Assembly: GCF_001921205.1 (NCBI RefSeq)
Contig: NZ_MSIE01000063.1
Coordinates: forward strand, 1-59,998
Length of the DNA stretch: 59,998 bases
Direction: 5' to 3'
Origin: Actinophytocola xanthii
GTDB lineage: Bacteria > Actinomycetota > Actinomycetes > Mycobacteriales > Pseudonocardiaceae
The position numbers and the translations under genes were made by a program. The notes beneath the pieces are model-generated. The model was not told where the DNA came from, made no database searches, and saw nothing but the letters and a program-made list of their open reading frames with translations. Shown in pieces: positions 40,428 through 47,831 of this stretch (its first letter is position 1; every line of letters begins with the position of its first letter).

Positions 40428-41176
40428 CACTCCCCCAGCCGGGTCATCCGCTCGGCGACGACCGCCGGCGACGGTGCCTCCAGCGCGCCGGCGAGCCGGC
40501 CGTCGGCGAGGAAGACGACCCGGTCGGCGAAGGACGCGGCCAGCGGGTCGTGGGTCACCATGAGCACGGTCTGCCGCGTCGAGTCGACCACCGATCGCAG
40601 CAGCCCGAGCACCTGGCGGGCGGTGCGGGTGTCGAGCGCACCGGTCGGCTCGTCGGCGAACACCGCGTCCGGCCGCGTGATCAGCGCCCGGGCGATCGCC
40701 ACCCGCTGCTGCTGGCCACCGGACAGCTCACTCGGCCTGCTGTCCAGGCGGTCGGCGAGGCCGACCGTCGCCACCACGTGCTCGAGCCACCCCGGGTCGG
40801 TCGCCCCCGCGCCGAGCAGCAGCGGCAGCTCGATGTTCTGCCGCACGGTCAGCGACGGGACCAGGTTGTAGGCCTGGAAGACGAAGCCGACCCGCGAGCG
40901 GCGCACCTCGGTCAGCTCGCGCTCGCGCAGCGAGGACAGCTCGGTCTCGCCCAGCCGGACGCTCCCCGAGGTCGGCCGGTCCAGGCCGGCGGCGCACTGG
41001 AGGAAGGTGCTCTTCCCCGAGCCCGACGGTCCCATGACCGCGGTGAACGTGCCCGGCGACAGCGAGATCGAGACCCCGTCCAACGCGGTCACCGCGCCTG
41101 GTCCGGACCCGTACACCTTGGACACCGACGACATCGTGATGGCGGCTGTCCCCGCCGAAAGAGTTGCTCCAGTCAC
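40424..41176 (-). CDS. ABC transporter ATP-binding protein (LolD/MacB type)
   Basis: The 250-residue ATPase shows Walker A in MGPSGSGKSTFLQ, the Q-loop in FVFQAYNLVPSLTVRQN, signature LSGGQQQRVAIARAL and Walker B AVFADEPTGALD, with H-loop VTHDP. This is the LolD/MacB/FtsE-like group that partners FtsX-type permeases. The GTG at 41176 gives an N-terminus of about 20 residues before the conserved domain; an internal ATG is possible. It overlaps the permease gene by four bases. The divergent histidine kinase and response regulator next door are the likely control system. Confidence 0.92.
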   Translation of the reverse strand: MTGATLSAGTAAITMSSVSKVYGSGPGAVTALDGVSISLSPGTFTAVMGPSGSGKSTFLQCAAGLDRPTSGSVRLGETELSSLRERELTEVRRSRVGFVFQAYNLVPSLTVRQNIELPLLLGAGATDPGWLEHVVATVGLADRLDSRPSELSGGQQQRVAIARALITRPDAVFADEPTGALDTRTARQVLGLLRSVVDSTRQTVLMVTHDPLAASFADRVVFLADGRLAGALEAPSPAVVAERMTRLGEW

Positions 41177-41258
41177 GAGATCGACGCTATGACCGGCGCC
41201 GGCCGCGCACGATCCCGCTGAGTACCGGGTTGGGGGTACAGCCAGCACCACCTCCGGC

Positions 41259-42458
41259 ATGCTGGGCAGCATGCGGCGGCGACTCGAGAGCAAGTGGCGG
41301 GACATGTGGCAGGCGCTCCGCCTGCTCGCGCCGACGGCGCTGACCGGGTTCGCGTCGCTGCTGGTGTCGCCGCTCGTCGTGCTCACCGTCGTGCTCGCGC
41401 TGGTGGCCCCGGGGCGCCGGCTGCCGGGCGCGACAGCGCTGCGGGCGTGGGCGGACACCGAACGCGACCGGCTCGACGGGCCGGTCCCCGTCTCGCCCGA
41501 CACCTCGCTGCGCGACCCGGTCGTCCGCCGCGACCTGGCCTGGTTCGGCATGCACGCCACGCTCGGCATGGCCGTCGGGCTGCTCGCCGTGGTGCTGCCG
41601 CTGTCCGCGGTCAACGCCGCCATGGTGCCGACGTACTGGTGGGTCGTGCCCGAGAACGACCCGGTCGTCGCGACCTACCCGGTCACCTCCTGGGGCCTGG
41701 CGCTGCTCAACCCCCTGGTGGGGCTGATCTACGCGGCGCTGTCGCTGTACGCGCTACCCCCGCTGGCCCGCTGGTACCGGGCGCTGTCCCGGCGGGTGCT
41801 GATCATGCCGGCGGACAACCGGCTCGCGCAGCGGGTCGCCGAGCTGACGGCCAGCCGCGCGGCCGCCCTGGAGGCGCACGGCGCCGAGCTGCGCCGGATC
41901 GAACGGGACCTGCACGACGGCACGCAGAACCGGCTCGTCGCGGTCGCCATGCACCTCGGCCTGGTCGAGCGGGCGTTGCGCCGGGACCCGGCGGAGGCGC
42001 TGCCGATGGTGCTGCGGGCCCAGGACGCGGCGGCCGACGCGCTCGCCGGCCTGCGCGACGTGGTGCGCAGCATCTACCCGCCGGTGCTGGCCGAACGCGG
42101 CCTCGACGGCGCGGTGGCCGGGCTGATCGCGCGCTGCCCGGTGCCCTGCTCGCTGACCGCGGTCGGCCCGCTGCGAGCGCCGGCCGCCGTCGAGTCCGCG
42201 GCCTACTTCGTCGTGGCCGAGGCGCTGACGAACATCGCCAAGCACAGCGGCGCCACCCGCGCCTCGGTGGTGCTGAGCCGGGAGGACGACCTGGTCATCG
42301 AGGTCCACGACGACGGCCACGGCGGAGCCGACGAGGAGTCGGGTACCGGCCTCGCCGGCATCCGCCGGCGAGTCGCCGCCCTGGACGGCACCGCGACGAT
42401 CACGAGCCCGCCGGGCGGCCCTACGCTGCTGCGCGTGGAGCTGCCATGCGGGTCGTGA
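41259..42458 (+). CDS. Membrane-bound sensor histidine kinase (NarL/DesK-type)
   Basis: The 399-residue kinase has an N-terminal sensor part with about four transmembrane spans (near 22-48, 97-125, 143-168). A HisKA_3 domain carries phospho-acceptor His219 in RRIERDLHDGTQNR, and a HATPase domain near 300-395 has VVAEALTNIAKHSGA (N box) and GTGLAGIRRR (G box). There is no large extracytoplasmic domain, which suggests intramembrane sensing of cell-envelope stress, as in BceS-like systems. The next gene, a LuxR-type response regulator, overlaps by 13 bases. It is divergent from the FtsX/ATPase operon, its likely target. Confidence 0.92.
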   Translation: MLGSMRRRLESKWRDMWQALRLLAPTALTGFASLLVSPLVVLTVVLALVAPGRRLPGATALRAWADTERDRLDGPVPVSPDTSLRDPVVRRDLAWFGMHATLGMAVGLLAVVLPLSAVNAAMVPTYWWVVPENDPVVATYPVTSWGLALLNPLVGLIYAALSLYALPPLARWYRALSRRVLIMPADNRLAQRVAELTASRAAALEAHGAELRRIERDLHDGTQNRLVAVAMHLGLVERALRRDPAEALPMVLRAQDAAADALAGLRDVVRSIYPPVLAERGLDGAVAGLIARCPVPCSLTAVGPLRAPAAVESAAYFVVAEALTNIAKHSGATRASVVLSREDDLVIEVHDDGHGGADEESGTGLAGIRRRVAALDGTATITSPPGGPTLLRVELPCGS

Positions 42459-43096
42459 TCGCCGAGGACGACGCCCTGCTGCGCGAGGGCCTCGTGCTGC
42501 TGCTCGGCGGCGAGGGAATCGAGGTCGCCGCGGCCGTGGACAACCCCGACGACCTGCTCGCCGCGGTGGACGCGGAGCGGCCGGACGCCGCGGTGCTCGA
42601 CGTGCGGCTGCCACCGACGTTCACCGACGAGGGCCTGCGTGCCGCGGTGGAGGCGCGCCGCCGGCTTCCGGGGCTGCCGATCCTGGTGCTGTCGGCCTAC
42701 GTCGAGGACAGCTACGCCGGCGACCTGCTGGCCGGGGGCGCCCAGGGGATCGGCTACCTGCTCAAGGAACGGGTGGGCAAGGTCGCCACGTTCCTCGACG
42801 CGCTGCACCGCGTGGTCGACGGCGGGACCGTGCTCGACCCCGAGGTGGTCTCGCAGCTGATGGTCCGCCGCCGCTCCGACGACCCGATGAGCACCCTCAC
42901 CCCGCGGGAGCGGGAGGTGCTCGCGCTGATGGCGGAGGGCCACGCGAACACGGCGATCGCCGAGCTGCTCGTGGTCACCGAGACCGCCGTGAGCAAGCAC
43001 ATCCGCAACATCTTCGCCAAGCTCGGCCTGCCGCCCGGCGACACCGGCCACCGCCGGGTGCTCGCCGTCCTCACCTACCTGCAGGGGCGGCCCTGA
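42446..43096 (+). CDS. LuxR-family response regulator
   Basis: The 216-residue regulator has an N-terminal receiver domain, with the phospho-acceptor Asp52 in AAVLDVRLPP, acidic pocket EDD at 7-9 and Lys109-like residue in LLKERVGK. A C-terminal LuxR/GerE helix-turn-helix (LTPREREVLALMAEGHANTAIAELLVVTETAVSKHIRNIFAKLG) covers about 150-195. The ATG at 42446 overlaps the kinase stop. Kinase, regulator and the divergent ABC transporter form the usual arrangement of an antimicrobial-peptide or envelope-stress detoxification module. Confidence 0.93.
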   Translation: MRVVIAEDDALLREGLVLLLGGEGIEVAAAVDNPDDLLAAVDAERPDAAVLDVRLPPTFTDEGLRAAVEARRRLPGLPILVLSAYVEDSYAGDLLAGGAQGIGYLLKERVGKVATFLDALHRVVDGGTVLDPEVVSQLMVRRRSDDPMSTLTPREREVLALMAEGHANTAIAELLVVTETAVSKHIRNIFAKLGLPPGDTGHRRVLAVLTYLQGRP

Positions 43097-43111
43097 CGGC
43101 AGCCGGCCGGC

Positions 43112-43528
43112 TCAGCGCCCGCCGACCGGCTCCAGGTCACGCTCCAGCTTGCCCAGGACGTCGGTCCACCCCGAGGACATGTTGCGGAACGCGAACGCGT
43201 GCTGCTGGTCGTCCAGGTCGAACCCGCTGTGCTCGAGGAACAGGCGGGTCCCGGCCCCCTCGGCGACCAGCCGCCAGGTGAGCGTCCAGTCGGCGAAGGT
43301 GTAGCTCAGGCGTCGGGTGGGCTCGACCTCGGTCACCGTGCACGGCACGTGGCCCCAGCGGCGGCCCATGTCGAGCGTGAAGCGGTGGCCGACGACGGGC
43401 GCGATGTCCCCGCTGGCCCACCAGCGGGCGAGCAGTTCCGGCTCGGTCAGCGAGCGCCACACGACCTCCGGCGGCCTCGCCACGAACTGGTCCACGTTGA
43501 TGGTCCTGAGCTGGTTGTTTTCGGTCAT
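43112..43528 (-). CDS. SRPBCC/AHSA1-domain protein
   Basis: The 138-residue START-like protein of the Aha1/AHSA1 group has a hydrophobic-ligand fold: VDQFVARPPEVVWRSLTEPELLARWW at the start, HRFTLDMGRRWGHVPCTVTEVEP in the middle and a C-terminal helix after GWTDVLGKLE. Such proteins bind small lipophilic molecules and are often encoded with an ArsR repressor. The start overlaps the ArsR gene stop by four bases (ATGA), so the pair is co-translated, and the ArsR protein probably controls it. Substrate unknown. Confidence 0.9.
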   Translation of the reverse strand: MTENNQLRTINVDQFVARPPEVVWRSLTEPELLARWWASGDIAPVVGHRFTLDMGRRWGHVPCTVTEVEPTRRLSYTFADWTLTWRLVAEGAGTRLFLEHSGFDLDDQQHAFAFRNMSSGWTDVLGKLERDLEPVGGR

Positions 43529-43839
43529 TCGGGGTCCTCCTCGAGAACGTCGGCCAAAGTGCGCAACCGGTCACGCCAGTAGCGCTCGAAGGGATGGAGC
43601 CAGTCGCTCACCGCGGCCAACGGCTCCGCGGTGAGGTGGTAGTGCCGCTCCCGCCCGCGGACCTCCTCGCGGACCAGTTCGGCCTGACGCAGGATCCGCA
43701 GGTGCTCGGACACCGCCGGCCGGCTGAGGTCGAACCGGGCCGCCAGGGCACCGGCGGTCATCGCCCCGCCGCGCAGCAGCTCCAGGAGCCGGCGGCGGAC
43801 CGGGTTGGCGACCGCGGCGAACAGGAGGTCGTCGGACAT
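43525..43839 (-). CDS. ArsR-family regulator
   Basis: The 104-residue winged helix-turn-helix protein has DLLFAAVANPVRRRLLELLRGGAMTAGALAARFDLSRPAVSEHLRILRQAELVREEVRGRERHYHL, the full ArsR/SmtB fold. No Cys-rich metal site is visible, so it is likely a metal-independent repressor of the kind found next to AHSA1 genes. A palindrome and extra half-sites upstream (43852-43890) suggest autoregulation. It is transcribed together with the AHSA1 gene. Confidence 0.92.
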   Translation of the reverse strand: MSDDLLFAAVANPVRRRLLELLRGGAMTAGALAARFDLSRPAVSEHLRILRQAELVREEVRGRERHYHLTAEPLAAVSDWLHPFERYWRDRLRTLADVLEEDPE

Positions 43840-43851
43840 GGACGCAAAGAT

Positions 43852-43890
43852 ATGTCGGAGATTTCCGACATGTCAAGGATCTCCGACATG
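43852..43890. promoter_or_regulatory. Probable ArsR operator
   Basis: ATGTCGGA (43852-43859) and TCCGACAT (43864-43871) are perfect 8-base arms around a 4-base spacer. Another TCCGACATG lies at 43882-43890, and a related GTCGGACATG ends at the ArsR start codon. The repeated half-sites fit cooperative ArsR binding at its own promoter. Confidence 0.75.
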
Positions 43891-43915
43891 TTTGCTTAGG
43901 AACCGCGATGGGTGG
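43890..43915 (+). promoter_or_regulatory. SigB/SigF-like promoter before the MT0933-like gene
   Basis: GTTT (43890-43893) and GGGTGG (43910-43915) are separated by 16 bases, the same spacing as the box before the anti-sigma gene at 45739. The general-stress sigma consensus is GTTT-N14-16-GGGTA(T/C). The second box deviates at one position, so this is probable rather than certain. The -35 box overlaps the end of the ArsR half-site. Confidence 0.5.
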
Positions 43916-43957
43916 GTACAACGTTGGGCAAGCAGGACACGACGAAAGGACGGGCCC

Positions 43958-44161
43958 ATGCCTCTGATCAAGAAGTTGACCGCGCTGGCCGGGACCGCCG
44001 CGGCCGCTCGCAGCTACATGCGGAAGAACCCGGACAAGGTCAACCGGATGGCCACCAAGGCGGCGAGCTTCGTGGACAAGCGCACCAAGGGCAAGTACCA
44101 CCACCAGATCGACAACGCCCTGCGCAAGGTCCGCACCGCCAGCAACGGCCGACCCCGCTGA
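43958..44161 (+). CDS. MT0933-like small protein (Rv0909 antitoxin family)
   Basis: The 67-residue protein matches the MT0933_antitox family: KKLTALAGTAAAARSYMRKNPDKVNRMATKAASFVDKRTKGKYHHQIDNALRKV. It is basic and helical with an Ala-rich start. The family was named for a proposed toxin partner, but no toxin gene is adjacent, so antitoxin function is not supported here. Many members are stress-induced. The ATG at 43958 follows GAAAGGA. The GTTT-N16-GGGTGG box and the nearby RsbW/SigF pair suggest stress regulation. Confidence 0.85.
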   Translation: MPLIKKLTALAGTAAAARSYMRKNPDKVNRMATKAASFVDKRTKGKYHHQIDNALRKVRTASNGRPR

Positions 44162-44165
44162 CCCG

Positions 44166-44202
44166 CCGGGACGCCGCGGTTCCCCCCACCGCGGCGTCCC
44201 GG
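44166..44202 (+). terminator. Strong intrinsic-type terminator
   Basis: A perfect 15-base stem (44166-44180 with 44188-44202, arm CCGGGACGCCGCGGT) surrounds a 7-base loop and is followed by TTTCGTT. It ends the MT0933-like transcript before the symporter gene. Confidence 0.85.
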
Positions 44203-44321
44203 TTTCGTTCCGTCTTCCACATCCTGGGACACGGAAGAAGCTCCTGACCGCCGTCGTTGTCGACGCTGGCGGCCCCACCCCGGGGTCGTGACAGTCGTCG
44301 ACTCGTCGCAGGAGTAGGGGA

Positions 44322-45653
44322 ATGACCACAACGCAGACAGCGCCCGCGCCACGGCGGAGCAGGCGCACCGCGATCTTCGGCATCGCCGTGCTGGCCGGGC
44401 TGCTGCTCGGCGCCCTGCTCGGCTTCATCGCCAAGCAGGGCGAGGTGTCATGGCTCGCGACCACCCTGGCCAGGATCGGTGAGACCTTCGTCGCCCTGGT
44501 GCAGTTCACCGTCGTCCCGCTGGTGTTCACCGCGATCGTGGTCGGCATCACCAGCCTCCGCGCCCTCGGCGGCGCCCGCACCGCCGCCCGGCTCGGCGGG
44601 CGGACCCTGCTGTGGTTCGCCATCACCTCGCTGATCGCCGTGGTGATCGGCATCGTCATCGCCGCGGTCGGCAACCTGGGCAGCGGCGTGACCGTCACAC
44701 CGTCGGAGGAGGCCGTCGCCAACATCGCCGAACGGTCCCAGGGCGACTGGTGGGCCTTCGTGCAGAACATCGTGCCCACCAACCTGTTCAGCGCCTTCGC
44801 CGAGGGCGAGATCCTCCAGGTCGTGTTCGTCGCGCTGCTCGTCGGCGCGGGTGCCTACGCGCTCGGGGAGCGCGCGGAGCCCTTCGTGGTGTTCAACCGG
44901 GCCGCGTTCGACATCATCCAGAAGGTGCTCGGCTGGATCGTCCTGCTCGCTCCGCTGGGCGTGCTCGGCCTGCTGGGGAACGCCTTCGCCAGCTACGGCA
45001 ACGAGTTCTTCGCCCCGCTGGTCTCGCTCGTGGTCGCCGTCTACCTCGGCTGCGCGCTGGTGCTGTTCGTGGTCTACCCGGTCCTGCTGCGGCTGGTCGG
45101 GCACACCAGCCCGCTGCGGTTCTTCCGGGAGTCCTGGGCGGCGCTGCAGTTCGCGTTCGTCTCGCAGTCCTCGGGCGCCACCCTGCCGCTCTCGCGCCAG
45201 GCCGCGGTGAACCTCGGCGTGCCGGAGGGCTACGCGAACTTCGCGGTGCCGCTGGGCACCACCACCAAGATGGACGGGTGCGCCGCGGTCTTCCCGGCCA
45301 TCACGACGATCTTCATCGCGAACATGTTCGGCATCTCGCTCGGCTTCGGCGACTACGTGCTGATCGTGCTGGTCGCGGTGTTCGGCTCGCTGGCCACGGC
45401 CGGCACGACCGGCTGGTTCACGATGCTGACGCTCACCCTGGCCGCGGTGAACCTGCCGGCCGAGGTGATCGCGACCGGCGTGGCGATCGTGTTCGCGATC
45501 AACCCGATCCTCGACATGATGCGGACGGCGACCAACGTCGGCGGCCAGATCGCGGTCCCCGTGCTGGTGGCCGGTTCGACCGGCATCCTCACCGAGCCGG
45601 GCGCGACGGCGGAGCCGGAGCGCGAGCCGGAGCGGGAGGCCGTACCCGCCTGA
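44322..45653 (+). CDS. Dicarboxylate/amino acid:cation symporter (DAACS family)
   Basis: The 443-residue membrane transporter has eight or more transmembrane helices and the DAACS signatures: the serine-rich re-entrant motif SQSSGATLPLS near 280, TTKMDGCAA near 315 and GTTGWFTM near 360. Family members take up glutamate, aspartate, C4-dicarboxylates or related acids with Na+ or H+. A short cytoplasmic acidic/Arg tail ends the protein. The ATG at 44322 is preceded by GGAGTAGGGG. It is a single-gene unit, flanked by terminators on both sides. Confidence 0.93.
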   Translation: MTTTQTAPAPRRSRRTAIFGIAVLAGLLLGALLGFIAKQGEVSWLATTLARIGETFVALVQFTVVPLVFTAIVVGITSLRALGGARTAARLGGRTLLWFAITSLIAVVIGIVIAAVGNLGSGVTVTPSEEAVANIAERSQGDWWAFVQNIVPTNLFSAFAEGEILQVVFVALLVGAGAYALGERAEPFVVFNRAAFDIIQKVLGWIVLLAPLGVLGLLGNAFASYGNEFFAPLVSLVVAVYLGCALVLFVVYPVLLRLVGHTSPLRFFRESWAALQFAFVSQSSGATLPLSRQAAVNLGVPEGYANFAVPLGTTTKMDGCAAVFPAITTIFIANMFGISLGFGDYVLIVLVAVFGSLATAGTTGWFTMLTLTLAAVNLPAEVIATGVAIVFAINPILDMMRTATNVGGQIAVPVLVAGSTGILTEPGATAEPEREPEREAVPA

Positions 45654-45706
45654 CCCGTGCTGCTGGCGGGTCAGCGCGACGCCGCCGCGTTGGACGGCTA
45701 CGGTGT

Positions 45707-45736
45707 GCCGTGACCGGCGACTTCGCCGGTCACGGC
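45707..45736 (+). terminator. Hairpin terminator after the symporter
   Basis: GCCGTGACCGGCGA (45707-45720) and TCGCCGGTCACGGC (45723-45736) are perfect inverted arms with only two bases between them, so the outer 11-12 pairs would form the stem. It lies three bases before the stress-type promoter of the anti-sigma gene. Confidence 0.75.
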
Positions 45737-45738
45737 AG

Positions 45739-45764
45739 GTTTCCTGACTCAAGATTGTGGGTAG
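45739..45764 (+). promoter_or_regulatory. SigB/SigF-type promoter of the anti-sigma/sigma operon
   Basis: GTTT (45739-45742) and GGGTAG (45759-45764) are separated by 16 bases and end ten bases before the anti-sigma ATG. This fits the general-stress sigma consensus GTTT-N14-16-GGGTA, so the SigF-type factor encoded by the second gene probably drives its own operon. Confidence 0.8.
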
Positions 45765-45773
45765 AAGAACTTC

Positions 45774-46199
45774 ATGAGCGTGGGAAGCGGGGACGGGCGT
45801 CCTGAAGAGGTCGAGCTCAAGATCGGAGCCGAACTCACCAACCTACCCATCATCCGGTCCCTGGCCTCGAGCATCGCGATGCGCGCGGACTACGACCTGG
45901 ACTCGATCGCCGACCTCAAGCTGGCGGTCGACGAGGCGTGCTCGACCCTCATCACCAGAGCCGACGTGAACGCCACGCTGCACTGCTCGTTCACGGTCAG
46001 CAAGGACGAGATCCGGTTCCTGGTGAAGATCAGGTCCACGAGCGACGTGGTGCCCAGCAGCGACAGCTTCGGGTGGCGGGTCCTCACCACGCTCACCGAC
46101 CACGCCAACAGCTGGGTGGAGCGCAACGGGCAGGGCGGACAGCCCGAGCACCTGGTCCACATCGAGCTTGCCAAGCGGCGTGCGGAAGGACCGGCGTGA
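45774..46199 (+). CDS. RsbW/UsfX-like anti-sigma factor
   Basis: The 141-residue GHKL-type ATP-binding protein has NLPIIRSLASSIAMRADYDLDSIADLKLAVDEACSTLI, with the N box reduced as in actinomycete UsfX proteins, and FGWRVLTTLTDH as the G-box-like end. It should bind and silence the sigma factor encoded next to it until a partner anti-anti-sigma (STAS) protein displaces it; no such gene is in the window. The ATG at 45774 lies ten bases after its promoter. It overlaps the sigma gene by four bases (GTGA), giving balanced translation. Confidence 0.9.
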   Translation: MSVGSGDGRPEEVELKIGAELTNLPIIRSLASSIAMRADYDLDSIADLKLAVDEACSTLITRADVNATLHCSFTVSKDEIRFLVKIRSTSDVVPSSDSFGWRVLTTLTDHANSWVERNGQGGQPEHLVHIELAKRRAEGPA

Positions 46200-47002
46200 C
46201 GAACACACAGAGTTCGCAGACCGGGAACCGCAACTCCGACACCGGTTACGAACATCTGGCTCCGATGTTCGCCGAGATGGCGAAGCTGCAGCAGGACGAC
46301 CCCCGTCGCGGTGAGATCCGCAACGAGCTGGTGACCGGACACCTGCCGCTGGCCGAGCACATCGCGGCGCGCTTCAGCAACCGCGGCGTACCGCGCGAGG
46401 ACCTCGTGCAGGTCGCGACGCTGGGGCTGATCAACGCGGTCGACCGTTTCCAGCCCGACCGCGGGACCGACTTCCTGTCCTTCGCCGTACCGACGGTGAT
46501 GGGCGAGGTTCGGCGGCACTTCCGCGACGCCAGCTGGTCGATGCACGTACCCAGACGGCTCAAGGAGCTCAACCTCGCGATCAACTCGGCCAGCGCGGAA
46601 CTGTCCCAGCGCCTCGGCCGCGCCCCGACCCCCTCGGAGCTGGCCAAGCACCTGAACCTGAGCCAGGAGCAGGTGTACGAGGGCCTGGAGGCCGGCAACG
46701 CCTACCACTCCATGTCGCTGGACGAGGCACTGTCCCCCAGCGCCGACTCGGACTCCCTCGGTGAGACGCTGGGCGAGCCGGACCAGGCACTGGCCGGCGT
46801 CGAGGACTACGAGTCGCTGCGCCCGCTGATCGAGCGGCTGCCGGAGCGGGAGCGGCAGATCCTGACCCTGCGGTTCTTCCGCCACATGACCCAGACGCAG
46901 ATCGCGGAGCGGATCGGCATCTCGCAGATGCACGTGTCCCGCCTGCTGGCCCGGACGCTGGAGACCCTGCGCCAGGGCATGCTCGGCGACGAGCCCGACT
47001 GA
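46196..47002 (+). CDS. SigB/SigF-type RNA polymerase sigma factor
   Basis: The 268-residue group 3 sigma factor has region 2 (HIAARFSNRGVPREDLVQVATLGLINAVDRF, near 55-85), region 3 (APTPSELAKHLNLSQEQVYEG, near 145) and region 4 (LPERERQILTLRFFRHMTQTQIAERIGISQMHVSRLLARTLETLR, near 215-260). It belongs to the SigB/SigF/SigG general-stress and sporulation group. The GTG at 46196 overlaps the anti-sigma stop, with GGAAGGA upstream. The GTTT-N16-GGGTAG promoter before the operon suggests positive autoregulation. Which stress activates it cannot be read here. Confidence 0.93.
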   Translation: MTNTQSSQTGNRNSDTGYEHLAPMFAEMAKLQQDDPRRGEIRNELVTGHLPLAEHIAARFSNRGVPREDLVQVATLGLINAVDRFQPDRGTDFLSFAVPTVMGEVRRHFRDASWSMHVPRRLKELNLAINSASAELSQRLGRAPTPSELAKHLNLSQEQVYEGLEAGNAYHSMSLDEALSPSADSDSLGETLGEPDQALAGVEDYESLRPLIERLPERERQILTLRFFRHMTQTQIAERIGISQMHVSRLLARTLETLRQGMLGDEPD

Positions 47003-47213
47003 GTTTCCAGCTCCCGAGCAGGTCCAGGGCCGGCGAGGCGACTGCGGCGCCGATCAGCAGTGCGACGCCGCCCTTCCACGCCATCTCCGCCGTCTCGGCC
47101 TTGACCGCGACGAGGATCGCGCAGACGGCGAACGAGGCGGAGAGCGCCCCGCGCACGAGCGCCCAGACGGCGTCCCGCTCGCACTGGTCGACCGCGTCGC
47201 GGGTGCCGTGCAC
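47003..47213 (-). other. Possible remnant of a small membrane protein gene
   Basis: This otherwise empty stretch between the convergent sigma and TetR genes contains a minus-strand frame that can start at GTG 47213. Its first 75 codons look like a small membrane protein (LSASFAVCAILVAVKAETAEM and GGVALLIGAAVASPALDLLGS), but the frame runs on antisense into the sigma gene without a plausible end. It may be a truncated gene. No other feature was found here. Confidence 0.3.
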
Positions 47214-47261
47214 CTCGCACAGGCCCGACGCGGCGCCCGCCCCGTAAAGCCAGTGGCGTGC

Positions 47262-47777
47262 TCACCGGTCCGGGCCAAGGACGTAACCCAGGGCCGCTCT
47301 GGCCGCCGACGCGGGTGTGCCCGCGGCCACGGTCAGCAGCGCCGCTCGCCAGGCCGCGGCCAGCACGTCGGCGGTGGGCGCCTTGTGCTTGGCCAGCAAC
47401 GGTCGCAGGGCCGCGGCGACCGGGTCGTCGCGCTCCACCGGCGGCTGCTCACCGAGGATCCGGCACACGGTGAACCGGACCGCGGCGTCGAAGGCCACCA
47501 GCAGCGCGGCCCGCACCGCGGCGTGCCCCCGGCCCTCGACCGCCGCGGCGGCACCCTCCATGCGCTCGACGACGCGCTTCTCCATCTCCTCGCGGACGAT
47601 CAGGTACAGGCCGAGCTTCGAGCCGAAGTGGTGGTACAGCGAACCGGTGGTGACGCTCGCCTTTCCGGCCAGCTCCACGACGTTGACGGCCTCGTAGCCG
47701 GCGAGCTCGAACTGGTGGATGGCCGCCTCGACGAGCCGGGCCTTGGCCGAGCCCGGGACCGGTACCCATTCGCGCAT
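47262..47777 (-). CDS. TetR-family regulator
   Basis: The 171-residue protein has a TetR helix-turn-helix at about 10-55 (AKARLVEAAIHQFELAGYEAV, LAGKASVTTGSLYHHFGSKLGLY) and a short ligand domain. It is about 20-30 residues shorter than average but keeps the complete fold outline. It diverges from the VOC gene across a 54-base region with two TAACNCGTTNACG boxes, which probably include its operator, so it likely represses both itself and the VOC gene. Confidence 0.9.
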   Translation of the reverse strand: MREWVPVPGSAKARLVEAAIHQFELAGYEAVNVVELAGKASVTTGSLYHHFGSKLGLYLIVREEMEKRVVERMEGAAAAVEGRGHAAVRAALLVAFDAAVRFTVCRILGEQPPVERDDPVAAALRPLLAKHKAPTADVLAAAWRAALLTVAAGTPASAARAALGYVLGPDR

Positions 47778-47787
47778 GGCGTGATCA

Positions 47788-47821
47788 TAACGCGTTGACG
47801 GAGGACCGTAACCCGTTTACG
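47788..47821. promoter_or_regulatory. Two direct-repeat operator boxes between tetR and the VOC gene
   Basis: TAACGCGTTGACG (47788-47800) and TAACCCGTTTACG (47809-47821) repeat with a 21-base period, two helical turns, differing at two positions. The first contains the perfect palindrome AACGCGTT. Spacing and position fit a TetR dimer pair covering the divergent promoters. Confidence 0.7.
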
Positions 47822-47831
47822 CTCCCCGGCC

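Noticed and set aside
37611-40871. Plus-strand frame of 1,086 codons
   Set aside because: It is antisense to the FtsX permease and ABC ATPase genes, with no domain and shadow-like composition.
43594-43899. Small frame ending in SDM repeats beside the ArsR gene
   Set aside because: It is antisense to arsR and its last residues are a translation of the operator repeats.
43958-44161. Toxin-antitoxin system around the MT0933-like gene
   Set aside because: No toxin gene is adjacent; the neighbours are an ArsR/AHSA1 pair and a symporter.
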